NCBI RefSeq assembly: GCF_003752505.1
Contig: NZ_RKHO01000001.1
Location: 3,996,009 to 4,060,008, forward strand
Origin: Nocardioides aurantiacus
GTDB taxonomy: Bacteria > Actinomycetota > Actinomycetes > Propionibacteriales > Nocardioidaceae
DNA length: 64,000 bases
Direction of reading: 5' to 3'
A model generated the notes under the pieces. The model ran no database searches. It saw nothing but the letters and a program-made list of their open reading frames with translations, and was not told where the DNA came from. Shown here piece after piece: positions 8,174 through 15,581 of this stretch. How positions within the stretch are numbered: position 1 is the stretch's first letter; each line of letters starts with the position of its first letter. Both the position numbers and the translations under genes were made by a program.

Positions 8174-8818
8174 GTGACCCACCTCGACGTCGCCGGACTC
8201 CTCTTCGACAACGACGGGGTCCTCGTGGACTCGGTCGCCAGCGGCAACGAGGCGTGGACGCAGTGGGCCGGGGAGCACGACCTCGACCCCGACCACGTGC
8301 TCGCGCTGATCCACGGCCGCCGCGCGGCGGACACCGTCGCCGGCCTGCTGCCCGCCGAACAGGTCTCCCGGGCCACCGAGCGGATCGACGAGCTCGAGCT
8401 CTCCACCGCGGGCGCGACCGTCGCGCTGCCGGGCGCGCTCGCCCTGCTCACCTCGCTCACCGGGGCCGGGCTGCCCTGGGCCGTCGCGACCTCGGCCACC
8501 CGCCGGCTCGCGCTGGCCAGGCTGGAGGCGGCCGGGCTGCCCGTGCCCGAGGTGCTGGTCACCGCCGACGACGTGGCACACGGCAAGCCGGCACCCGACC
8601 CCTACGTCGAGGCGGCCACCCGGCTCGGGCTCGACCCGGCCGACTGCGTCGTGCTCGAGGACAGCCCGGCGGGCGTCGAGGCGGGGGTCGCCGCCGGCGC
8701 CCGCGTCGTCGGGGTGTCGCTGCCCGAGGGTGCCCCCGGCACCGACCTGGTCGTCGCCGACCTGGCCGGGCTGACGGCGTCGCGCGCGGGGTCCGGCGTC
8801 CGGCTGGTGCGGGGCTAG
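8174..8818 (+). CDS. HAD-IA family hydrolase (sugar-phosphatase-like)
   Basis: About 214 residues. Motif I is LLFDNDGVLVDS (both aspartates kept, Asn between them). The helical cap follows, then motif II AVATSATRR, the lysine in HGKPAPDPY and motif IV CVVLEDSPAGVEAG. This is the GS1/YfbT-type phosphatase branch that removes phosphate from sugar phosphates. The start is set at the GTG at 8174 by the TAGCGT box; an open frame reaches back to 8132 inside the AEC gene. It converges with the ANTAR-type gene 8 bases downstream. Confidence 0.88.
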   Translation: MTHLDVAGLLFDNDGVLVDSVASGNEAWTQWAGEHDLDPDHVLALIHGRRAADTVAGLLPAEQVSRATERIDELELSTAGATVALPGALALLTSLTGAGLPWAVATSATRRLALARLEAAGLPVPEVLVTADDVAHGKPAPDPYVEAATRLGLDPADCVVLEDSPAGVEAGVAAGARVVGVSLPEGAPGTDLVVADLAGLTASRAGSGVRLVRG

Positions 8819-8826
8819 TCCCCGGC

Positions 8827-9498
8827 CTACGGCCGCAGGTCGACCAGCACCGCGGCGAGGTCCTCGCACCCGACGCCGGCGCGGCGGGCCGCGGCCTCGA
8901 GCCGGTCGTAGGCCGTGATCGGGTCGGCGCCGAGCCGCACCGAGAGCTGCCCGATGACCCGGTGCACGACGCCGTCGTCGCGCAGCGAGCGCGGTGCGGC
9001 CTCGGGCGGGCTGTCCTGCGTCGGCGGCGCCGCGCTGAGGCGGGTGCAGAGACCGGCCCCGTCGAGCAGGGCGTCGAGGTCGTCGGCGACCCCGGCGAAC
9101 GGGTCGTCGCCGGCGGCGTACAGGTGGACCTCGCCGACGACCACCTCGCCCTCGCAGACCGAGGCGGCGCGGGTGCTGCCCACCCCGGCCGCGGTCGCGC
9201 CGCGGGCCAGGTGGGGCCAGCGGGTGCGGCTGATCGTGACGTCGCGGTCGCGGGTCGGGGCGGGTCCGCCGTCGAGGTGCTGCAGCGCGTCGAGCAGCCG
9301 CACCCGGCGGGTCGTCGCCTCGAGCGTCACCGGCCCGTCGGGGCCGTTGCGGCACAGGCTCAGCCCGACGAGGTCGGGCACGAGCGCGCGGACGTCGCGC
9401 TCGAGCTGCTCGAGATCAGCGGTGCGGGCGTGGGGCCCGTCGGTCCCGGTGGTGTCGGGGACGGTGCCCCCGGTGGTCGTGCCGTTCGTGGTCCTCAT
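8827..9498 (-). CDS. ANTAR-type putative RNA-binding regulator with degenerate sensor domain
   Basis: About 223 residues from ATG 9498. The last ~50 residues (VVHRVIGQLSVRLGADPITAYDRLEAAARR, written here in pieces) resemble the ANTAR three-helix RNA-binding fold used for transcription antitermination. The usual alanine-rich helix is altered, so it is a divergent member. The first ~150 residues look like a worn GAF-type sensor (LVGLSLCRNGPDGPVTLEA). A second, canonical GAF-ANTAR gene lies at 12961. RNA target and signal are unknown; the ANTAR call is moderate. Confidence 0.65.
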   Translation of the reverse strand: MRTTNGTTTGGTVPDTTGTDGPHARTADLEQLERDVRALVPDLVGLSLCRNGPDGPVTLEATTRRVRLLDALQHLDGGPAPTRDRDVTISRTRWPHLARGATAAGVGSTRAASVCEGEVVVGEVHLYAAGDDPFAGVADDLDALLDGAGLCTRLSAAPPTQDSPPEAAPRSLRDDGVVHRVIGQLSVRLGADPITAYDRLEAAARRAGVGCEDLAAVLVDLRP

Positions 9499-9631
9499 GA
9501 TGTGGGCGCGCGCCGGAGCACGCGCTGGCCTCCCTTCCAGCTCCCCCTGCCAGAGCTGTACCCACCTCCGACGGGGGTGATGCACGCCACAGTCACGCGG
9601 GTCGCGCGGGTCGCCCGGGTCGCGCCGCGAG

Positions 9632-10420
9632 CTAGGGGGCGTCGGCCTCCATCGCCGCGACGAAGTCCTTCTTCACGCGGCGCCAGGCCTCGTCGTCCAT
9701 GTCGTGGCGCCAGTAGGGCGAGCACGACATCTGCTGCCGGGTCAGGCCGCGCTCGCCGAGCAGGTGGGCCCGGACCGCGCGGATCTCGTCGGCCTCGCCG
9801 TGCACGAAGGCGTGCACCCGACCCTCCGGCCAGTCGACCGAGCGGACGGCGTCGAGCAGCGCGTCGGGCCGGTCGCGGTGCACCCAGAGCAGGTCGAGGT
9901 CGGCGTCGGTGGCCAGCGGCAGTTGGTGCGCCACCGAGTCGCAGACCAGCCGCACCACGGCCCGGGCGCCCCGGGGCAGCACCTCCAGCGACGCCGCGAT
10001 CGCCGGCAGCGCCGACTCGTCCCCGACCAGCAGGTGCCAGTCGGCCTCGGGGTCGGGCCGGTAGCCCGCCCCCGGTCCCTCGAGCACGAGCACGTCGCCC
10101 GGCTGCGCCCGCGCGGCCCACGGCCCGGCGGCCCCGCGGTCGCCGTGCACGACGAAGTCGAGCGTCAGCAGCCCGCGCGCGGCGTCCCAGGCGCGGACGG
10201 TGTAGCGGCGCCGCAGCGGCCAGACGTCCTTCGGGTGCTCGTCACGGACCACCCGGGGGTCGAACACCTCGTCGTACGGCGCCCCGTCGGGCCGTAGCGC
10301 CAGGTTGACGTAGGCGTCGGTCGAGTCGGGCATCGTGAACCCCGCGAGCCCCTCCCCGCCGAGGACGATCCGGACCATCCCGGGGGTGAGCCGGGTCGTG
10401 GAGACCACCTGCGCGTGCAT
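9632..10420 (-). CDS. Siderophore-interacting protein (FAD-dependent ferric-siderophore reductase)
   Basis: About 262 residues. The FAD-binding part has RRYTVRAWD near residue 80 and FVVHGDRGAAGPWA, and the C-terminal NAD(P)H-binding part has LLVGDESALPAIAA and ends SPYWRHDMDDEAWRRVKKDF, all diagnostic of the SIP/ViuB family. It reduces Fe(III)-siderophores in the cytoplasm to free the iron. I prefer the ATG at 10420 because a DtxR-type box covers 10429-10443 and would overlap the alternative GTG at 10441. Expected regulation is repression by iron-loaded IdeR/DmdR. No siderophore transport or synthesis gene is adjacent. Confidence 0.88.
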   Translation of the reverse strand: MHAQVVSTTRLTPGMVRIVLGGEGLAGFTMPDSTDAYVNLALRPDGAPYDEVFDPRVVRDEHPKDVWPLRRRYTVRAWDAARGLLTLDFVVHGDRGAAGPWAARAQPGDVLVLEGPGAGYRPDPEADWHLLVGDESALPAIAASLEVLPRGARAVVRLVCDSVAHQLPLATDADLDLLWVHRDRPDALLDAVRSVDWPEGRVHAFVHGEADEIRAVRAHLLGERGLTRQQMSCSPYWRHDMDDEAWRRVKKDFVAAMEADAP

Positions 10421-10428
10421 GACGACGA

Positions 10429-10443
10429 AGGTAACCCTCACCT
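10429..10443 (-). promoter_or_regulatory. DtxR/IdeR-type iron box
   Basis: The minus strand reads AGGTGAGGGTTACCT, a dyad AGGTnAnnnTnACCT. It matches 12 of 19 positions of the DtxR/IdeR consensus when flanks are included. It lies 8 bases upstream of the preferred start of the siderophore-interacting protein, where bound repressor would block transcription start. Confidence 0.6.
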
Positions 10444-10481
10444 GGGTGCGGCTCGCCGTCGGTCGGGCTCGTCGAGACTCC

Positions 10482-11564
10482 TCAGCCGAGCAGCCCCAGG
10501 TGGCGCAGGACGCGGTCGGTGGCGTGGCCGTCCTCGTGGGGGGTGAAGCGCTCGCGGAAGGCGGCGTAGCGCTCGGCGTACTCCTGCTCGAGGCCCGGGA
10601 GGTCGCGCAGCGCGTCGAGCAGCTCCTCGGTGGAGCGCAGCACCGGGCCGGGAGCGTCGGGCCACAGGTCGAGGTAGAAGCCGCGGGTGACCGAGCCGTA
10701 CTGCTCGAGGTCGGAGGCGAGGTAGAGCAGCGGCCGGCCGGTGACGGCCCAGTCGAACATCGTCGAGGAGTAGTCGGTGACCATCACGTCGGCGGCGCAG
10801 TAGAGGTCGGCGACGTCGGGCGGGGTGAGCGAGACGTCGCGCAGCCAGTCGTGGTCGTCGACGTGCCAGCGCCCGGCCACCATGTTGTGGGCGCGGAGCA
10901 GCAGCACGTGGTCCTCGCCGAGCGCCTCGCCGAACCGGTCCAGCTCGAGCCGCACCGGCACGTCGAGGGAGGTGTCGTAGCCCTCGGCGTCGCGCCAGGT
11001 CGGGGCGTAGAGCACGACCGTGGTGCCCGGGTCGATGCCCAGCGCGTCGCGGACCTCGGCGCGGCGGGCGTCGTGGCGGGGCGCGGAGAGCACGTCGTTG
11101 CGGGGGTAGCCCGACTCCAGCAGCTCGCCCTCCCACCGGAAGGCCTGGGTCAGGAAGCGGGTGGCGTGCGGGTTGGGGGAGAGCAGCAGGTCCCAGCGCT
11201 GCACGTCGCGGTCGAGCTGCTCGAGCTTGCCCTCGGGCGCCCACAGCACGTCCCAGTGCACGGTCTTCAACGGCGTGCCGTGCCAGGTCTGGACGTACGT
11301 CGCCCCGGGCTTCTTCTCCCACTCGACCTCGATGTGGCTGCTGGCGAAGACGAGGTCGGCCGACTCCAGCGCCCGCGCCGCCTCGGGGGTCCGGCTCGTG
11401 ACCAGGGTGACGTCGGTGGGGAAGGTGTGGCGCAGCTCGTCGCGGACCAGCCAGACGTGGTGGAGGTCGTCGCGCTCGGCGCGGAGGCGCTCGTAGAGCG
11501 CGCGGGGGCTGTCGCTGAAGCGGCCGTCGAAGCTGCTCCACACGATGGTCGTGGGCGAGTTCAC
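10482..11564 (-). CDS. CDP-glycerol glycerophosphotransferase-like (TagB/TagF catalytic domain)
   Basis: 360 residues. It has the GT-B-like catalytic core of CDP-glycerol:poly(glycerophosphate) transferases, with YVQTWHGTPLKTVHWD near residue 92, LYAPTWRDAEGY, and the signature MVTDYSSTMFDWAVTGRPLLYL near 270-290. These enzymes add glycerol phosphate (or other polyol phosphates) to build teichoic acids at the cytoplasmic face of the membrane. It is shorter than multidomain TagF and stands alone, with no polyol-cytidylyltransferase nearby, so its exact donor is uncertain. The GTG start lies 6 bases after TACGGT (leaderless). Confidence 0.88.
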   Translation of the reverse strand: MNSPTTIVWSSFDGRFSDSPRALYERLRAERDDLHHVWLVRDELRHTFPTDVTLVTSRTPEAARALESADLVFASSHIEVEWEKKPGATYVQTWHGTPLKTVHWDVLWAPEGKLEQLDRDVQRWDLLLSPNPHATRFLTQAFRWEGELLESGYPRNDVLSAPRHDARRAEVRDALGIDPGTTVVLYAPTWRDAEGYDTSLDVPVRLELDRFGEALGEDHVLLLRAHNMVAGRWHVDDHDWLRDVSLTPPDVADLYCAADVMVTDYSSTMFDWAVTGRPLLYLASDLEQYGSVTRGFYLDLWPDAPGPVLRSTEELLDALRDLPGLEQEYAERYAAFRERFTPHEDGHATDRVLRHLGLLG

Positions 11565-11570
11565 GTGCGG

Positions 11571-11576
11571 ACCGTA
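11571..11576 (-). promoter_or_regulatory. -10 box of leaderless CDP-glycerol transferase gene
   Basis: TACGGT on the minus strand, exactly 6 bases before the GTG at 11564. Confidence 0.5.
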
Positions 11577-11627
11577 GCGGGTCGAGGTGGCCCCGACCCG
11601 CCACGGTCCTGCGCGACCGCGGTGCGA

Positions 11628-12809
11628 TCAGGGTGCGAAGACGACCTTGACCACGCCGTCCTGCTTCTTCTGGAACTTCTCGTACGCCGCGGGGGCGTCG
11701 GCCAGCGCCACCCGGTGGGTCGCGAAGTCCTCGGTGCCGAGCGGGTCCGCGTCGTCGGTCAGCAGCGGCATGATGTCGTCGCTCCACCGGCGCACGTTGG
11801 CCTGGCCCATCCGGAACTGCAGCTGCTTGTCGAACATCGTCAGCAGCGGCATCGGGTCGCTCTGGCCGCCGTACACCCCGATCAGGGAGACGGTGCCGCC
11901 GCGACGGACGCTGTCGATGGCGCTGTAGATCGCCGCCATCCGGTCGAGCCCGGCCTTGGACATGATGCTGGCGCTGAGCCGCTTGGGCAGGGCGTTGAAC
12001 AGCTTCTGGCCCATCTCGGCGACCGGCGACCCGTGGGCCTCCATGCCCACCGCGTCGATGACGGCGTCGGCGCCGCGACCGGCGGTGCGGGAGCGGACCT
12101 CCTCGCCCAGGTCGTCGACCTCGCGCAGGTCGAGCACCTCGGCGCCGCGCAGGCGGACGCGCTCGATGCGCTCGGTGACACGGTCGACGCCGATCACGCG
12201 CAGCCCGCGGTGCAGCGCAATCCGGCAGGCCATGTCGCCGATCGGGCCGAGGCCCAGCACGAGCAGGGTGCCGCCCTCGGGGGTGTCGGCGTACTCCACG
12301 GACTGCCAGGCGGTGGGCAGCACGTCGGAGAGGAAGAGGAACCGCTCGTCCGGCGGGCCCTGGGGCACCTTGATCGGCATGAACTGCGCCTCGGGGACGC
12401 GCAGCAGCTCGGCCTGGCCGCCGGGGACCTCGCCGTAGAGCTTGCTGAAGCCGAACAGCGCCGCGCCCATGCCCTGGTCGCGGACCTGGGTGGTCTCGCA
12501 CTGCGTGAACAGGCCGCGCTGGCACATCCAGCAGTGGCCGCAGCAGATCTGGAACGGCATCACCACCCGGTCGCCGACGGCGAGGTCGCCGGCCTCGGGG
12601 CCGACCTCCTCCACGATCCCCATCGGCTCGTGACCGAGGACGTCGCCCTGGCCCATGAACGGGCCGAGCGTCTCGTAGAGGTGCAGGTCGGAGCCGCACA
12701 GGCCGCTGGAGGTGACCCGCACGATCGCGTCGTTGGGCTTCTCGATCCGGGGGTCGGGGACCTCCTCGACGCGGACGTCGCGCTTGCCGTGCCAGGTGAC
12801 TGCCTTCAT
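11628..12809 (-). CDS. Zinc-dependent alcohol dehydrogenase (formaldehyde-dehydrogenase-like MDR)
   Basis: 393 residues. Catalytic zinc ligands appear as SGLCGSDLHLYE (Cys) and VLGHEPMGIVEEVG (His-Glu). The structural zinc loop is CCGHCWMCQRGLFTQC and the Rossmann motif LVLGLGPIGDMA. The length and the long C-terminal segment match the glutathione-independent formaldehyde dehydrogenase/threonine-dehydrogenase-like branch of medium-chain dehydrogenases. It is cytosolic and NAD(P)-dependent. The start ATG at 12809 has AGGAGC close upstream on the minus strand. It stands alone. The substrate is not deducible; formaldehyde adducts, polyols or secondary alcohols are all possible. Confidence 0.87.
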   Translation of the reverse strand: MKAVTWHGKRDVRVEEVPDPRIEKPNDAIVRVTSSGLCGSDLHLYETLGPFMGQGDVLGHEPMGIVEEVGPEAGDLAVGDRVVMPFQICCGHCWMCQRGLFTQCETTQVRDQGMGAALFGFSKLYGEVPGGQAELLRVPEAQFMPIKVPQGPPDERFLFLSDVLPTAWQSVEYADTPEGGTLLVLGLGPIGDMACRIALHRGLRVIGVDRVTERIERVRLRGAEVLDLREVDDLGEEVRSRTAGRGADAVIDAVGMEAHGSPVAEMGQKLFNALPKRLSASIMSKAGLDRMAAIYSAIDSVRRGGTVSLIGVYGGQSDPMPLLTMFDKQLQFRMGQANVRRWSDDIMPLLTDDADPLGTEDFATHRVALADAPAAYEKFQKKQDGVVKVVFAP

Positions 12810-12960
12810 CGGGTGCTCCTCTCGTGGGCGACCGCCGAGCCGGTGGCCGCAGGGCTACCGGTACCCGTGGGCGCGGCTCGGACTCCCACCCCCGCGGGTG
12901 GGCGTGCGCCGCGCGCGAACGGGCACCGGGCGTGGCTCCCGGACGGGTCCCGGACGGGTC

Positions 12961-13674
12961 CTAGGCGGGGTCGGTCGCGTCGGTCGACGGCAGGTCGCCC
13001 CGCTCGACCACGGTGCGGGCGAGGTCGCGCAGCTTGAGGTTCTGGTGGCTGGAGTAGCGGCGCAGCACCTCGAAGGCCTGCTCCAGCCCGAGGTCGTAGC
13101 GGTGCATCAGGATGCCCTGGGCGACGCCGATCAGGTGCCGGCTGGCCATCGCGGTGGTGAGGCCCTCGACGGCGTCGGCGGAGCTGATCGCGTTGGCGGC
13201 GTGCACGGCGAAGAGCAGCGCCACGTCGCGGTCCTGGTCGTCGAAGGCGTGGGTCGGCTCGGCGTACAGGTTGAGCGCGCCGATGGTGCGGGTCTCGGTG
13301 GCCAGGCGTACGGCGAGCACCGACCCGACGCCCGACTCGGCCACCCGGGCGCACCACCGGGGCCAGCGCTCGTCCCGGCGCAGGTCGTCGCTGACGTAGA
13401 CCTCGTCGTCCCAGGTCGCCTCGAGGCACGGCCCCTCCCGCAGGGCGTACTGGAACCCGTCGCAGGTCTCGGCCAGGTCCGAGGTCGACGCCACCGTCTC
13501 GACGCGGTCACCACGGCGACGCAGCGTGATGCTGCAGTGCTCGGCCGCGGGCACGACGTCGAGGGCCCGGCGCGCGGCCCGGGACGCGGTGGCCTCGCCC
13601 TCGGGGCCCTCCATCAGCTCGCGGCTGACGCGGGCCAGCAGGCGGGCCAGGTCGGGCCCCGGCTCGGCTCCCAT
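12961..13674 (-). CDS. GAF-ANTAR domain transcription antitermination regulator
   Basis: 237 residues. The GAF-type sensor spans ~20-165 (CDGFQYALREGPCLEA, VLAVRLATETRTIGALNLYAE). The ANTAR domain is at ~170-225, with the conserved pattern ASRHLIGVAQGILMHRYDLG followed by AFEVLRRYSSHQN, and binds hairpins in nascent RNA to stop termination. The start ATG has GAGGAG at the right distance. It lies 53 bases downstream of the sigma-factor gene on the same strand, so the two may be expressed together as stress or nutrient signalling genes. The GAF ligand is unknown. Confidence 0.92.
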   Translation of the reverse strand: MGAEPGPDLARLLARVSRELMEGPEGEATASRAARRALDVVPAAEHCSITLRRRGDRVETVASTSDLAETCDGFQYALREGPCLEATWDDEVYVSDDLRRDERWPRWCARVAESGVGSVLAVRLATETRTIGALNLYAEPTHAFDDQDRDVALLFAVHAANAISSADAVEGLTTAMASRHLIGVAQGILMHRYDLGLEQAFEVLRRYSSHQNLKLRDLARTVVERGDLPSTDATDPA

Positions 13675-13727
13675 GTCGCTCCTCGGTGGTGGGGCGGGCG
13701 TGCGCCCCGCACGTCGTCCCGCTGACG

Positions 13728-14597
13728 CTAGCGGGCGTCGACCAGGGTGTCAGCAGGGGCTCGTTCGAGTCCACGACGCAGGTCGCGCAGGATCCGGCTG
13801 AGCAGCCGGGAGACCTGCATCTGGGTCACGCCGATGTCGTCGGCGATCTCGCGCTGGGTGAGCCCGGAGAAGAAGCGCAGCTCGATGACGCGGCGGTCGC
13901 GCTCGGAGAGCCGGCTCACCAGCGGCCCGAGGACGGCGCGCGCCTCGGCGGCGCCCTGGGCCGGGTCGACGTCGCCCAGCAGGTCGGCCAGCGGCATCTC
14001 GCCGGTCTCGCCGACCGGCCGGTCCAACGACGCCGGGACGAAGCAGCCGCGGGCGGCCAGGGCCTCCTCGACATCGCTGAGGTCGACCTCGAGGGCTGCG
14101 GCCAGCTCGCTGGGACGGGGGGAGGTGCCGAGCCGGGCGCCGAGCTCGCTCTCGACCGCGGCGATGCCGGCCTGGATCTCCTGGATCCGGCGCGGCGGCC
14201 GGATCATCCAGCCGGAGTCGCGGAAGTAGCGCTTGATCTCGCCGCGGATGGTCGGCACCGCGAAGGAGAGGAAGTCGTGGCCCGAGTCGGTGTCGTAGCG
14301 GCGTACGGCCTTGACGAGCGCGAGCCGGGCGACGCCCTCCAGGTCGTCGTCACCGACGCCGCGGCCGCGGTAGCGCGAGGCGATCGACTCCGCGACCGGG
14401 ATGTTGAGCAGGAGGACCTCCTCGAGGATCCGGGTGCGCTCGGCCTCGTCCTGGGTGTCCGCCAGCTCGGCGAACAGCTCGGAGGTGCGCAGCGAGCGGC
14501 GGTTCCGCGGGGGTGCGACCGGGGCGTCGGAGCCGGGCTCCGGCGCGGCGGCCGTGAGGTCCGGCGAGGTGGAGGGCTGGGGGAGGAGCGAGGTCAT
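13728..14597 (-). CDS. SigB/SigF-type alternative sigma factor
   Basis: 289 residues. Region 2 contains DLEGVARLALVKAVRRYD and FLSFAVPTIRGEIKRYFRDSGW, the signature of the SigB/SigF/SigG group 3 sigma factors. Region 3 follows (RRIQEIQAGI), then region 4 with LTQREIADDIGVTQMQVSRLLSRIL as the -35-binding helix-turn-helix. Group members direct stress or sporulation-type regulons at GTTT/GGGTA promoters. No anti-sigma (RsbW) or anti-anti-sigma gene is next to it, which is unusual. The ATG at 14597 is preferred; the frame is open to 14894 but the extension is low complexity. It lies just downstream of the mycosporine-type operon on the same strand. Confidence 0.92.
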   Translation of the reverse strand: MTSLLPQPSTSPDLTAAAPEPGSDAPVAPPRNRRSLRTSELFAELADTQDEAERTRILEEVLLLNIPVAESIASRYRGRGVGDDDLEGVARLALVKAVRRYDTDSGHDFLSFAVPTIRGEIKRYFRDSGWMIRPPRRIQEIQAGIAAVESELGARLGTSPRPSELAAALEVDLSDVEEALAARGCFVPASLDRPVGETGEMPLADLLGDVDPAQGAAEARAVLGPLVSRLSERDRRVIELRFFSGLTQREIADDIGVTQMQVSRLLSRILRDLRRGLERAPADTLVDAR

Positions 14598-14685
14598 GAG
14601 CTCACCACTAACGGGTGTCGATCTCAGACGTCGCCGGTGTCTACAGCGATTCCTGTGGTTCCAGGCGACTGCCTGACTTACAACG

Positions 14686-14714
14686 TAACCCTTCGAGGGG
14701 GGCACGGCGCAAAC
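14686..14714 (-). promoter_or_regulatory. Possible SigB/F-type promoter of the sigma-factor gene
   Basis: On the minus strand, GTTT is followed after 19 bases by GGGTTA, about 90 bases before the sigma-factor ATG. The two elements resemble the GTTT / GGGTAT consensus of SigF-type holoenzymes, but the spacer is about two bases longer than usual, so autoregulation is only a suggestion. Confidence 0.3.
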
Positions 14715-14764
14715 CTCCGGCGCAGAACCACCTGTTGGGGTGAGCGCCTCCCGGTCGGCCGCGC

Positions 14765-15571
14765 TCACCAGCCCGGGTGGTCCTCGCCGGAGCCGGCCTC
14801 CGCCTCGTGTCCCGCGACCATGCCGCGGTGCATCACGCGGTCGCCGACGACGCCGGAGTGGTCGGCCCGGTGCATCACCACGGCGTTGTCCCACATCACC
14901 ACGTCGCCCGACGACCAGGCGTGGCGCAGCGTGTTCTCCGGGCGGGTGGAGTGCTCCAGCAGCCGCGCGACCACCGCCTGCGTCTCCGCCTCGTCCATCC
15001 CGCTGATCGAGGCGCAGCGGGCGGCGGTGGAGAGGTAGAGCGCCGGGCGCCCGGTCACCGGGTGCGGCCGGAACACCGGGTGCTGGGCCTGGGTCTCCTC
15101 GTCGTCGTCGAGGTCGAGCCCGGTGACGACGTGGGTGATGCGCCGGCCCTCGAGGTGCTCGCGCAGGTCGGCGGGCAGGGTGTCGTGGGCGAGGTACTGG
15201 TTGGTGAAGAGGGTCTCGCCGCCCTCGTCGGGGATGGTGACGGTGCGCAGCGCGGTGTACGCCGGAGGGACCCGCAGATAGCTGGAGTCGACGTGGAACT
15301 GGCTCCGCGGCGGGGTGGTGCGCCCGACGTTGCTGATCAGGTTGAGCTCGGGGCAGCCCTCGACCGGGGTCTCGCCGACCGTGAAGGCGAGGTCGCCGAA
15401 CCGGCGCAGGAACGCCACGAACGCCTCGTCGTCGACGTCCTGGCCGGGGAAGACCGCGACCCCGCGCTCGGCCAGCAGCAGCCGCAGCTGCTCGACCTCG
15501 GCGTCGCTGACCTCGCGCAGGTCGAGGTCGGTGACCTCGACGCCGACGGGCTCGGTGGTGGTGGTCCTCAT
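14765..15571 (-). CDS. TauD/TfdA-family Fe(II)/2-oxoglutarate dioxygenase in mycosporine cluster
   Basis: 268 residues, a full-length TauD/TfdA fold. The iron triad is visible as His93-x-Asp95 (in QFHVDSSYLR) and His234 (in DNAVVMHRADHS), with Arg245 about 11 residues later for 2-oxoglutarate. Such cytosolic enzymes hydroxylate, desaturate or decarboxylate small molecules. It is the last gene of the mys-like operon, 10 bases after mysD, with GAGGAG before its ATG. In cyanobacteria a different dioxygenase family (MysH, phytanoyl-CoA type) modifies the amino acid side chain of mycosporine-like amino acids. A TauD enzyme here suggests an analogous tailoring step, but the substrate is inferred from context only. 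Confidence 0.9.
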   Translation of the reverse strand: MRTTTTEPVGVEVTDLDLREVSDAEVEQLRLLLAERGVAVFPGQDVDDEAFVAFLRRFGDLAFTVGETPVEGCPELNLISNVGRTTPPRSQFHVDSSYLRVPPAYTALRTVTIPDEGGETLFTNQYLAHDTLPADLREHLEGRRITHVVTGLDLDDDEETQAQHPVFRPHPVTGRPALYLSTAARCASISGMDEAETQAVVARLLEHSTRPENTLRHAWSSGDVVMWDNAVVMHRADHSGVVGDRVMHRGMVAGHEAEAGSGEDHPGW

Positions 15572-15581
15572 GGGGTGCTCC

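Noticed and set aside
5842..8586. A long minus-strand frame over the MFS and AEC genes
   Set aside because: Translation is His/Arg/Gly-rich low complexity; the plus strand encodes recognisable transporters with leaderless promoter evidence.
12940..12962. Direct repeat GGACGGGTCC as an operator
   Set aside because: Only two adjacent GC-rich copies next to a stop codon; likely simple sequence with no promoter role.
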